This document shows, piece after piece, positions 1 to 7,115 of a stretch of DNA of 10,047 nucleotides; the first letter of the stretch is position 1, and each line of letters starts with the position of its first letter. The stretch covers positions 1-10,047 of the forward strand of contig JAIRSX010000128.1 of NCBI GenBank assembly GCA_031255235.1. The letters are read 5' to 3'. Source of the DNA: Rickettsiales bacterium (lineage in GTDB: Bacteria > Pseudomonadota > Alphaproteobacteria > Rickettsiales > UBA1997). The translations under genes and the position numbers were made by a program. Under the pieces are notes generated by a model, which saw nothing but the letters and a program-made list of their open reading frames with translations, ran no database searches and was not told where the DNA came from.

Positions 1-93
1 AATAAAAAGGAATTTGAAAAGATGATTTTAAAACTGACTAAAAACTATCTCAAAAATGTTGTAAAAAAACAACAAAAAGAGACAAACATCTAG
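1..93 (+). CDS. 3' end of an unidentified protein gene (partial)
   Basis: Frame 1 is open from the window edge to a TAG at 91-93, giving a 30-residue C-terminal tail. The tail is strongly basic and lysine-rich (it contains KKEFEKM and NVVKKQQKE) and looks helical. The other two forward frames close within the first 25 bases, so this is the only forward frame that could be coding. The family cannot be recognised from so short a tail. The stop codon lies inside a 17-bp tandem duplication, so the original C-terminus may have been different. Confidence 0.4.
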   Translation, partial: NKKEFEKMILKLTKNYLKNVVKKQQKETNI

Positions 94-115
94 TCAAGGT
101 TAACATCTAGTCAAG
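85..115. repeat. 17-bp tandem duplication (1.8 copies)
   Basis: The 14-mer AACATCTAGTCAAG occurs at 85-98 and again at 102-115, with a period of 17. The first copy supplies the TAG that ends the upstream frame. In the second copy the same bases are read in another register with no stop. A 17-bp duplication shifts the reading frame, so it is a plausible lesion in a former gene. Confidence 0.7.
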
Positions 116-216
116 CTCCACACAAATTGTATAATTTTTTAAAGGAAAATTTAAAAGAAGGTAAAATTGTTTTAATTCCAAATGCAAATCCTATTGCCTG
201 GATGCAAATGATTTAA
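94..216 (+). pseudogene. Possible decayed coding remnant downstream of the TAG
   Basis: After the TAG at 91-93 the same frame stays open for 40 codons to a TAA at 214-216. It has protein-like composition, including LYNFLKENLKEGKIVLIPN and a tail ending in AWMQMI. There is no ATG before residue 36 of this stretch and no ribosome binding site. It is therefore unlikely to be an independent gene. I read it as a leftover of the gene whose tail ends at 93, or of another gene, separated by the duplication. I do not recognise the family, and chance openness in AT-rich DNA is possible. Confidence 0.25.
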
Positions 217-236
217 CAAAATGGAAGTAATAAAAT

Positions 237-265
237 TTGACATTTTTCTAAAAAGTAATAGCAAT
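237..265 (+). promoter_or_regulatory. Promoter for tRNA-Ala (and probably rsmA)
   Basis: A perfect -35 hexamer TTGACA sits at 237-242. The best-placed -10 at 17-nt spacing is the poor AGCAAT at 260-265, which would start transcription at about 272, the first base of the tRNA. The -35 match and the geometry are convincing, but the -10 is not. Confidence 0.4.
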
Positions 266-271
266 AAAAGT

Positions 272-348
272 GGGGACTTAGCTCAGTTGGCTAGAGCATC
301 TCGTTTGCACCGAGAGGGTCGAGAGTTCGAATCTCTTAGTCTCCACCA
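272..348 (+). tRNA. tRNA-Ala (anticodon UGC)
   Basis: A complete cloverleaf of 77 nt. The acceptor GGGGACT (272-278) pairs with AGTCTCC (338-344) through one G-T wobble. The D stem is GCTC/GAGC. The anticodon stem is TCTCG/CGAGA around the loop TTTGCAC, with TGC at 306-308. The T stem is GAGAG/CTCTT around the loop TTCGAAT. The discriminator is A345 and the CCA end is encoded at 346-348. TGC reads GCA and, by wobble, other alanine codons. The gene stands alone here rather than inside an rRNA spacer, and the next gene starts 8 nt after the CCA. Confidence 0.97.
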
Positions 349-356
349 TTTAAATT

Positions 357-1136
357 ATGGATAGATATAACGTCTCTGACATTCTGAGAAAATACGATTT
401 AGTTATTAAAAAAAAATACGGACAGAATTTTCTAACCGACAGGAGTATTTTGGATAAAATTGTAGATGTTGCTGGTGATATAGAGAATAAAAATATATTG
501 GAGATAGGTGCAGGTCCTGGCGGTCTCACAAATTCAATTTTACAAAAAAAACCAAAACAATTGGTATCTGTCGAAATAGATACGGATTATTTTTATATTC
601 TTCAAAAAGAATTTGGAAATTGTTCTAACTTTAAAGTTATCAATCAGGATGCGTTAAAAATAGATGAGAACAGTATTTCTGATAGAATAAATGTTATTGC
701 TAACTTACCATACAACGTTGGAACACATCTATTATTCAAGTGGTTTGAAAATATAGAAATATTTGAAAGTTTCACTTTACTTCTTCAAAAGGAAGTCGTT
801 GATAGAATTACTGCAAAACAAAATACGAAAGAATATGGTGTTTTATCAGTGTTGGCACAAACTTTTACAACACCTAAAAAGATGTTTGATATAAAACCAA
901 CAAGTTTTATTCCACCCCCAAAAGTTATGTCATCTGTTGTTTTTTTAAAGCCAAAAAAAACAGACGCAAATTTCAAAAATTTATCAAAAATTGCAAAAAT
1001 GCTATTCGCTAATAGAAGAAAAAAAATTAGAAAAGTAATTGAAAATTTAAGACTACAAAATTCAGACTTGAATTTGGATAATAGGGCTGAAGAGTTAACG
1101 GTGGAGGATTTTATCAATTTAAGCAAGTTGTTTTGA
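357..1136 (+). CDS. rsmA: 16S rRNA adenine(1518/1519) dimethyltransferase RsmA (KsgA)
   Basis: RsmA dimethylates two adjacent adenosines in the 3'-terminal helix of 16S rRNA, a late step and checkpoint in 30S subunit assembly. The 259-residue product is close to the usual 260-275. The N-terminal KKKYGQNFLTD (about 18-28) is the family signature. SAM-binding motif I is EIGAGPGGLT (49-58), an acidic motif II lies at VSVEID (about 70-75), and the catalytic motif IV is NLPYNV (116-121). PPPKVMSSVV near residue 190 and the basic C-terminal helices complete the fold. The ATG at 357 places the signature at its normal distance from the N-terminus. No Shine-Dalgarno sequence precedes it, and only 8 nt separate it from the tRNA-Ala 3' end. 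The mRNA is therefore probably made as a tRNA-rsmA transcript and released by tRNA 3' processing. An A9 run at 408-416 and an A8 run at 953-960 are possible slippage sites, but the frame is intact. Confidence 0.96.
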   Translation: MDRYNVSDILRKYDLVIKKKYGQNFLTDRSILDKIVDVAGDIENKNILEIGAGPGGLTNSILQKKPKQLVSVEIDTDYFYILQKEFGNCSNFKVINQDALKIDENSISDRINVIANLPYNVGTHLLFKWFENIEIFESFTLLLQKEVVDRITAKQNTKEYGVLSVLAQTFTTPKKMFDIKPTSFIPPPKVMSSVVFLKPKKTDANFKNLSKIAKMLFANRRKKIRKVIENLRLQNSDLNLDNRAEELTVEDFINLSKLF

Positions 1137-1161
1137 TTTTTAAAATCGTAGGGTATATTAT
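1133..1161 (+). promoter_or_regulatory. Promoter of virD4, apparently leaderless
   Basis: TTGATT (1133-1138) and TATTAT (1156-1161) are separated by 17 nt. The -10 ends six bases before the ATG at 1168, so transcription would start at or within a couple of bases of the start codon. No Shine-Dalgarno sequence is present. The -35 overlaps the rsmA stop codon. Confidence 0.45.
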
Positions 1162-1167
1162 TGCGCA

Positions 1168-2997
1168 ATGGCATCTACCCAAGAACAGCAAGTAGCAGCG
1201 TTTAGAAATTTCATGATTTTATCTATTCTGCTTATTGCGTCTTTACTTTTTGTTTTTTGGATCTCAGGCGTTATTTTTATTTATTTAACTCAAAGACCGG
1301 GGACAATTAGAAGAATATTTACATATCAACCAAAAGATCAGGTAATGTATTTATATGATACCATTCGTAGATATTTCATTTTTATAAAAAACAATCTATT
1401 GAGACTTGGTTACAACAGACAAAATTACTTAGTTCCAAAATTTTTGGTGAGTTTCTTAGTTCCTCTTGGTATTTATGCTTTCTACTTTTATAAATACAGA
1501 GAACAGATTTTTACTTTTAAAGTTTTCAAAGTTGGAAAGGGTGGTGCAAATGCTCACTGGGCAACGGTTCCAGAAATGAAAAAAGCAGGATTAATGCATA
1601 ATGGTACTGGTATGACTATGGGTAGATACAAAGGAAAATTACTCGTTGTTGAAAAAACAAATTGTCAGCACGTATTACTTTTCGCACCTACAGGTTCGGG
1701 AAAAGGTGTTGGTTTTTGTTTGCCTAATTTACTTTTTTGGGATGATTCTGTTATTGTGCACGATGTTAAATTGGAAAACTTTGAAATTACTTCTGGTTAT
1801 CGCTCTAAACACATGAAACAAAAATGTTGGTTGTGGAATCCAGCAGATCAAGATGGATATTCACATTGTTATAACCCTATGGATTTCATATCAAGAGAAT
1901 TTGGAAAACAAGTGGATGATGTGATGAAAATCACAAAATTCCTTTTGCCTAAAGAGGAGTTTTGGACAAACGAGGGTCGTGCGTTGGCAACTGGAATTAT
2001 GCTTGCCTTACTAGCTCTTGATGATAGACCTGCATCAATGGGTGAAGTTTTAAGAACTTTGAGAAGTGATGATGTCGCCTATAATCTTGCGGTTATACTT
2101 GACACAAAAGGTGACATGATACATCCTGCAGGTTATATGAACCTTGCTGCCTATCTACAAAAACCAGATAAGGAAAGGGGTTCCGTAACTTCTACCGCTG
2201 CTTCGTCAATGGATTTATGGGCAAACCCTCTTGTGGATGCTGCGACTGCAAAAAGTGATTTTAATATCGGAACTTTCAGGACTGTTGCTACATCTCTTTT
2301 TGTTGGTATCTCTCCTTCAAACGTGCTTCGTCTTCAACCTTTACTTCAAATTTTCTATCAGCAATGCGCTTCAATTTTCACCGCAAAAATGCCAGATAAG
2401 AAAAAAGAAAGCGTTAGAGTTATGATGATGCTTGACGAGTTTCCAACTTTAGGAAAACTTGAGGAGATCAAGTCAGGTATTGCTTATTATCGTGGTTATT
2501 GGGTTAAACTTTTCTTAATCGTTCAAGATACAGAACAATTGAAAGGAACATATGAGGCATCGGGCATGAACTCATTCTTGTCAAATGCCACATTTAGAAT
2601 CACATATGCCGCAAATAATATGGATACGGCAAAATTCGTTAGTGATATGCTCGGTAAAAAAACTTCCTATTCGGTTGAGGAAGGAAGTAGACCAAAATAT
2701 CTTGACTTAAATCCGGGCTCAAGACAAGTTTCTACCAAAAAAAGCGAAAGCGAATTGTTAAAACCACAAGAAGTTATTACTATGCCAAAAGATGAACAGA
2801 TTATTCTTATAGAAGCGTCGCCACCTGTTAAATGTAAAAAAGTTTTTTACTTTAAGGAAGAACCTTTCAAATCAAGGGCATTTATGAAGCAGGTTGACGT
2901 TCCTAAACAAGAGCCATACATTCCAAAAAAGAAAAAGAAAGAGGAAGAAGGAAATAAAGACGGTGGTGGTTCTTTTGTTGAAAGTGTAAAAAATTAA
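1168..2997 (+). CDS. virD4: Type IV secretion coupling ATPase, VirD4/TraG family
   Basis: Inner-membrane ATPase that docks substrates and passes them to a type IV secretion channel. In the 609-residue product, one hydrophobic segment at about 16-41 and a second at about 89-109 anchor the protein, as is usual for VirD4. The cytoplasmic ATPase domain has Walker A APTGSGKG (173-180) and Walker B VMMMLDEF (418-425, acidic pair D423-E424). The conserved WNPADQDGYSHCYNP (223-237), ISPSNVLRLQPL (381-392) and IVQDTEQL (451-458) also match the family. The tail (about 586-609) is lysine/glutamate-rich and ends after a short glycine stretch, and may contact substrate. Length and motifs resemble the Rickettsiales protein (Rvh system). 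Other T4SS genes usually lie next to it, but here the neighbours are rsmA and cvpA, so the rest of the system must be elsewhere. A conjugative TraG is the alternative, but no relaxase or transfer gene is nearby. Confidence 0.93.
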   Translation: MASTQEQQVAAFRNFMILSILLIASLLFVFWISGVIFIYLTQRPGTIRRIFTYQPKDQVMYLYDTIRRYFIFIKNNLLRLGYNRQNYLVPKFLVSFLVPLGIYAFYFYKYREQIFTFKVFKVGKGGANAHWATVPEMKKAGLMHNGTGMTMGRYKGKLLVVEKTNCQHVLLFAPTGSGKGVGFCLPNLLFWDDSVIVHDVKLENFEITSGYRSKHMKQKCWLWNPADQDGYSHCYNPMDFISREFGKQVDDVMKITKFLLPKEEFWTNEGRALATGIMLALLALDDRPASMGEVLRTLRSDDVAYNLAVILDTKGDMIHPAGYMNLAAYLQKPDKERGSVTSTAASSMDLWANPLVDAATAKSDFNIGTFRTVATSLFVGISPSNVLRLQPLLQIFYQQCASIFTAKMPDKKKESVRVMMMLDEFPTLGKLEEIKSGIAYYRGYWVKLFLIVQDTEQLKGTYEASGMNSFLSNATFRITYAANNMDTAKFVSDMLGKKTSYSVEEGSRPKYLDLNPGSRQVSTKKSESELLKPQEVITMPKDEQIILIEASPPVKCKKVFYFKEEPFKSRAFMKQVDVPKQEPYIPKKKKKEEEGNKDGGGSFVESVKN

Positions 2998-3039
2998 AAA
3001 TAAATTCGATTTATGGTAAAATTTGTTTTTATAAATGGT

Positions 3040-3058
3040 TTATTTATTCAATAAATAA
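3040..3058. repeat. 19-nt perfect palindrome abutting the cvpA start
   Basis: TTATTTATT and AATAAATAA are exact reverse complements flanking a single C at 3049. The right arm runs into the A of the cvpA ATG (3058). The arms are purely A/T, so an RNA hairpin would be weak. An operator site or chance in AT-rich DNA are the alternatives. A weak promoter reading (TTGTTT 3023-3028, TATTCA 3045-3050) overlaps it, and no ribosome binding site is visible. Confidence 0.4.
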
Positions 3059-3810
3059 TGACTCTGTTTGATTATTTTGCTATCGGTATTACTCTTTCAT
3101 TTGTAATAATTGGATTATTCAGAGGCTTTATAAGAGAATTATTTTCCATAATTAGTTGGTTTATGAGTAGTATTCTCACAGTTTGGTTATCACCAATAAT
3201 AAATCAACTTGTTCTAAAAAAAATATCAAATCCTTTTATTGCTAACGCAATTGGTAGCTCCGTTACCTTTACAGCCGTTATAATAATAACATCTATTATT
3301 TTGAGCAAAATTGCTGCAAATATCACTTCTAAAATTCCCAAATATGTCAATCTCAATCTCGGTTCAGCATTTGGTTTTTTGAAGGGGTTTTTTACATCAT
3401 CATTAATCTTTATAGTTATTTTAAGTGTTTTTGGAGACACAAAAGATTTGGCAACAAAAAGCGGTCCGATGTGGTTACAAAATTCTATGACATACCGCCC
3501 GTTATCTTTTGGTGGGTATTTGTTATTACCATTGGTTCAATCTGTGACCGGTAATTTAAGTCAAGATAAAGTTGTCAGCGATCTAATCACAAATATTGAA
3601 AAAAATAGAAGAGGAGGAGTAATTGTAAATAAAAAACATGAAGAAGAGAACAACAGCAATGAAAGTACAGAAGATTTTAAAATCGATGATATGGAAAGAA
3701 CGAAAGAAATTTTGAAAAACGTAGATTTAAAAAACATAAACATCGACGATATCGGATACAAAAAAGAACAAATCGAAAAGTTACAACATCTTATAGACAT
3801 TGTCGAGTAG
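3058..3810 (+). CDS. cvpA: CvpA-family inner-membrane protein
   Basis: CvpA proteins are small four-helix membrane proteins. In enterobacteria they are linked to colicin V production and envelope stress resistance, and their biochemical role is not settled. The family pattern is clear: DYFAIGITLSFVIIGLFRG (5-23), then RELFSIISWF (26-35), a third hydrophobic stretch at about 62-85, and LGSAFGFLKGFF (101-112) leading into a fourth helix to about 125. From about 165 to 250 there is a hydrophilic, highly charged extension (NKKHEEENNSNEST and a K/D/E-rich end) that is probably cytoplasmic. Many alphaproteobacterial homologues also have a variable tail. No ribosome binding site precedes the ATG. 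The usual partner gene purF is not adjacent. A terminator-like hairpin follows the stop. Confidence 0.87.
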   Translation: MTLFDYFAIGITLSFVIIGLFRGFIRELFSIISWFMSSILTVWLSPIINQLVLKKISNPFIANAIGSSVTFTAVIIITSIILSKIAANITSKIPKYVNLNLGSAFGFLKGFFTSSLIFIVILSVFGDTKDLATKSGPMWLQNSMTYRPLSFGGYLLLPLVQSVTGNLSQDKVVSDLITNIEKNRRGGVIVNKKHEEENNSNESTEDFKIDDMERTKEILKNVDLKNINIDDIGYKKEQIEKLQHLIDIVE

Positions 3811-3815
3811 TCAGC

Positions 3816-3840
3816 AGAGTTTTAACAAACTTTCTTTTTT
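3816..3840 (+). terminator. Rho-independent-type terminator after cvpA
   Basis: AGAGTTT (3816-3822) pairs with AAACTTT (3827-3833) through one G-T wobble around a TAAC loop. A C and six T (3835-3840) follow. The stem is short and AT-rich, but the trailing T run is right for the forward strand, six bases after the cvpA stop. It overlaps the last codons of the convergent PAP2 gene. Confidence 0.5.
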
Positions 3841-4484
3841 ATGACTTGTCGTAGTATGGATTTTTCATCCTCATTGTTCTTCAACACACTTAAAAAAACT
3901 CTATATCCGACAAAACCACCAATCAAAGAACCTATAATAACATCGGAAAGATAATGTCGTAGCAAAATAACCCTCGAAATTGGAACAACAACTCCAAGCA
4001 AAACAAGAACAGATGAGGAGAAATTAAATTTCCATTTATCTTTTTTACCAAAAAATATGAAAAAGAGACAGATTATAAAACACCATATTCCTTGTGAATG
4101 ACCCGATGGGAATGACAAATACTCATAATTCCATTTAAAAAAAGTAAAAGTGGATGTTAAATCATTTTCGATCAAATAAAATGGCCTTACTCGCCCCACA
4201 ATTCTCTTAATAATATTGACAAATATAGAAATATAAACTTGAGTAGCAATAGACATTATTGTATAAAAAACCTTCTCGCTATCTCTTTTTTTCAAAAAGT
4301 ATATAAGTATCAAAAAATTTGCCAGCATAATGAACATTGTACCACCAAAAAATGTGACAATATTGGAAACACTTTTCAAACTTTCAGTAGCATTTTGACT
4401 AACAAAAACAGAAAGTGGAACATCAACAAAATTTGCAAAAATTACCAAAACAGCCAAACAAAACACAAAAAGAACTTTAGACAT
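3822..4484 (-). CDS. PAP2-family membrane phosphatase
   Basis: Integral-membrane acid phosphatase of the type that removes phosphate from lipid phosphates, such as undecaprenyl pyrophosphate, phosphatidylglycerophosphate or lipid A. All three catalytic motifs are intact in the 220-residue product. Motif C1 is K93-x6-R100-P101. Motif C2 is PSGH (126-129), carrying the proton-donor histidine. Motif C3 is S170-R171-x5-H177-x3-D181, with H177 as the expected nucleophile. Five to six hydrophobic segments surround them (about 3-20, 43-64, 73-92, 132-146, 157-173, 182-200). The long loop between C1 and C2 (about 102-122) is probably periplasmic. The substrate cannot be told from the motifs; an LpxE-like lipid A role or undecaprenyl pyrophosphate recycling are the leading options. 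The start ATG has no ribosome binding site but lies close to an extended -10 element. Confidence 0.9.
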   Translation of the reverse strand: MSKVLFVFCLAVLVIFANFVDVPLSVFVSQNATESLKSVSNIVTFFGGTMFIMLANFLILIYFLKKRDSEKVFYTIMSIATQVYISIFVNIIKRIVGRVRPFYLIENDLTSTFTFFKWNYEYLSFPSGHSQGIWCFIICLFFIFFGKKDKWKFNFSSSVLVLLGVVVPISRVILLRHYLSDVIIGSLIGGFVGYRVFLSVLKNNEDEKSILRQVIKKKVC

Positions 4485-4493
4485 AACCCAAAA

Positions 4494-4502
4494 ATACTAA
4501 CA
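4494..4502 (-). promoter_or_regulatory. Extended -10 promoter of the PAP2 gene, near-leaderless
   Basis: On the minus strand TGTTAGTAT is an extended -10 (TGn followed by TAGTAT). It ends nine bases before the ATG at 4484. The overlapping TATTTT (4496-4491) would end exactly six bases before it. No convincing -35 is present, which extended -10 promoters can tolerate. Either reading gives a leader of at most a few bases. Confidence 0.35.
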
Positions 4503-4633
4503 CATCACTAATTTAAAATATGACCACAATAAAAGCAAAAAATCATTCCAACTATACAAAACTTGCATTCCAGTTTGTTGTCATTTCATAGATTTTCGAA
4601 AAATTATATATCAGAATTACTCCTATAATTAAT

Positions 4634-4698
4634 TTGCTTTTTTTAAAAAAGTGTATTTACCATACAGGTATATATATCATAAAATAGGAAAGTGATTT
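4634..4698 (+). promoter_or_regulatory. Promoter and ribosome binding site of rplT
   Basis: TTGCTT (4634-4639) and TACCAT (4658-4663) are 18 nt apart. A start near 4671 would give a leader of about 28 nt carrying AGGA (4686-4689) nine bases before the ATG. The palindrome CTTTTTTTAAAAAAG (4637-4651) lies in the spacer and may bend the DNA. A perfect TATAAT at 4624-4629 is an alternative -10, but it has no -35. The rest of the 214-nt gap from 4485 shows no gene: L35 (rpmI), which usually precedes rplT, is absent. Confidence 0.4.
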
Positions 4699-5043
4699 AT
4701 GACGAGAGTAACAAATAGAGTCGCTTCAAGAAACAGAAGAAAAAAAGTTCTTGCAAGAGCAAAAGGTTTCAGAGGACGAGCTAAGAATTGTTTTTCCATT
4801 GCTTTGGAAAGAGTTGAAAAAGCACTGCATTATGCTACCAGAGATAGGAAAACAAGAAAACGAGATTTGCGTGCATTGTGGATACAAAGAATAAACGCTG
4901 CAGTTAGACCATTTGGTTTAATTTATTCTACCTTTATCAAGAAATTAAAAGATAGTAATATATCTCTTGATAGGAAGTCTTTAGCGGAATTGGCGGTTAG
5001 GGAACCAAATGCTTTTTCCGGATTAGTTAAATCTTTATCGTAG
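4699..5043 (+). CDS. rplT: 50S ribosomal protein L20
   Basis: L20 binds 23S rRNA early in 50S assembly and in some bacteria represses its own mRNA. The 114 residues begin with the basic TRVTNRVASRNRRKKVLARAKGFRGRAKN, matching the L20 N-terminal rRNA-threading tail. The conserved core RDLRALWIQRINAAVR (about 56-71) and the C-terminal LAELAVREPNAFSGLV (about 95-110) follow. Length is normal for the family (about 115-120). The start is fixed by AGGA nine bases upstream. rplT is usually downstream of infC and rpmI, but neither is upstream here, so it has its own promoter. It heads a tight group with the small membrane peptide gene and udg. Confidence 0.97.
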   Translation: MTRVTNRVASRNRRKKVLARAKGFRGRAKNCFSIALERVEKALHYATRDRKTRKRDLRALWIQRINAAVRPFGLIYSTFIKKLKDSNISLDRKSLAELAVREPNAFSGLVKSLS

Positions 5044-5058
5044 TTAAATGGAGAACAA

Positions 5059-5175
5059 ATGAGTATTGATACTATCTTAAATATTACAGCTGGAAATTGT
5101 TTGACAGCCTTGGTAGTTGGTTTGGTTGGTATAGTTAGAGAAAAGTTTAAAGCAAGAAATTCAAAAGATAAATAA
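5059..5175 (+). CDS. 38-residue single-pass membrane peptide, unknown function
   Basis: An ATG at 5059 is preceded by a good ribosome binding site (GGAGAA at 5050-5055) and opens a 38-codon frame ending in TAA at 5173-5175. The product begins MSIDTILNITAG, has a hydrophobic stretch at about 14-26 (CLTALVVGLVGIV) and ends in a basic tail (REKFKARNSKDK). This is the layout of a single transmembrane helix with a cytoplasmic positive C-terminus. It sits 15 nt after the rplT stop and 2 nt before the udg start, so it is probably cotranscribed with both and may be translationally coupled to udg. I do not recognise a family. Confidence 0.6.
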   Translation: MSIDTILNITAGNCLTALVVGLVGIVREKFKARNSKDK

Positions 5176-5177
5176 TT

Positions 5178-5975
5178 GTGGATAGAGATGCTTTTATAGA
5201 ATGGCACATTGAAAATGGAATATATGATATTTTTGAAGATGTGCCTTTTGATCATTTTACTATAATAGAACATAAGAAGCAGGATAATAAAACAGTTAAT
5301 GTAGAAAAGAACAGAACAATTGCTGATGTAACTGTTTCTAGTAGCAGTGTGACAAAAAAATATGCTGATTTAGCAAGAACACTCGCCGATAAAAGCAATA
5401 CATTGGATGAGTTGAAAGAAAATATAAGCAATTTTGACGGAATTTCTTATAAGAAGGTAGCAACTAATCTTGTATTTGGTGACGGAAACACAAAATCAGA
5501 CATTTTACTTTTGGGAGAAGCACCAGGTGAAGACGAAGACTTAGCAGGAATACCCTTTTGTGGACGAAGCGGTAAATTACTTACAAATATCTTTAAATCA
5601 ATAGGTTTTAACAGAGAGGATCTGTATATCACTAATACCATATTTTGGCGACCACCAGCAAACAGAACTCCAACTGATGATGAAGTTGAAATGTGTAGAC
5701 CATTTGTTGAAAAGCACATCGCCTTAATAAATCCAAAGATTATTATATTTGTGGGTGGAACTGCTTTCAACTGTCTAATCAAACACGATTTTAGAAACTT
5801 TACACAAACAAGACAAAAGATTTTTAACTATTCCAATAAATACTTAACCAAAGAAATTAAAACGACTCCCATATATCACCCCTCTTTTTTACTAAGACAA
5901 CCATACAAAAGAAAAGAGATGTGGTATGATTTGCTATTCATAAAAGACAATATTTTAAATAACGATAAAGAATTG

Positions 5976-5996
<21 letters not shown>
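5178..5996 (+). CDS. udg: Uracil-DNA glycosylase, family 4 type
   Basis: Excises uracil from DNA as the first step of base excision repair of deaminated cytosine. In the 272-residue product the family motif A is GEAPGEDED (113-121), followed by FCGRSGKLL (127-135). NTIFWRPPANRTPT (153-166) and the HPSFLLR box (234-240) complete the active site. The N-terminal DAFIEWHIENGIYDIFEDVP (4-23) and YADLARTLA resemble alphaproteobacterial homologues, which supports the GTG start. The GTG lies 2 nt after the preceding stop and has only a weak upstream AAAGAT, suggesting coupled translation. Canonical family 4 enzymes bind a [4Fe-4S] cluster through four cysteines. Here the position before RPP is W157, the N-terminal cysteine pair is missing (FDGISYKK at 86-93), and only C173 of the usual set is apparent. 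The cluster is therefore probably absent. The last 21 bases overlap the convergent methyltransferase gene. Confidence 0.9.
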
Positions 5997-6950
<954 letters not shown>

Positions 6951-6976
6951 TATTTTCTTCCATTTCTTCAAAAGTT

Positions 6977-7004
6977 ATTTTATAAAAATAGAGGTAAAGA
7001 ACAA
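6977..7004 (-). promoter_or_regulatory. Promoter of the phase-variable methyltransferase
   Basis: On the minus strand TTGTTC (7004-6999) and TAAAAT (6982-6977) are separated by 16 nt. Transcription would start near 6970, about 7 nt before the outer ATG (6963) and about 20 nt before the inner ATG (6950). The inner ATG has a GGAAG ribosome binding site and the outer has almost no leader, so the two starts may differ in strength. Confidence 0.4.
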
Positions 7005-7052
7005 TTTTTAAAAAGCAAATATTTTAAATGGAACATGATATTTTATACTAAT

Positions 7053-7115
7053 TTGACTATTACAGAAATAATATTTACCATGCCAATATAGAATGTTTAT
7101 TGAGGATATTTGTAT
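7053..7115 (+). promoter_or_regulatory. Promoter and ribosome binding site of the guanine deaminase gene
   Basis: TTGACT (7053-7058) and TACCAT (7076-7081) are 17 nt apart. A start near 7088 leaves a leader of about 28 nt with GAGG (7102-7105) ten bases before the ATG at 7116. This fixes that ATG in preference to the in-frame TTG at 7110. The ten bases TATTTACCAT also occur in the rplT promoter. Confidence 0.45.

Noticed and set aside
785..1174. 129-codon minus-strand open frame under rsmA
   Set aside because: Shadow of rsmA: hydrophobic low-complexity translation from the antisense of lysine/asparagine-rich codons, with no motif.
3204..3440. Minus-strand open frame under cvpA
   Set aside because: Antisense of hydrophobic codons; cvpA has clear family motifs on the plus strand.
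4239..4511. 90-codon forward frame over the PAP2 gene
   Set aside because: It is antisense to a gene with three intact catalytic motifs, and its translation is low-complexity.
4520..4591. 23-codon forward frame starting ATG in the gap before rplT, considered as rpmI
   Set aside because: It lacks the basic KMKTNRGAAKRF signature of L35, is too short and has no ribosome binding site.
4923..5273. Minus-strand open frame across rplT, the small peptide gene and udg
   Set aside because: It overlaps three better-supported forward genes and shows no recognisable domain.
7110..7115. TTG at 7110 as the start of the guanine deaminase
   Set aside because: The GAGG site is only four bases away from it but ten from the ATG at 7116, and the family N-terminus fits the ATG.
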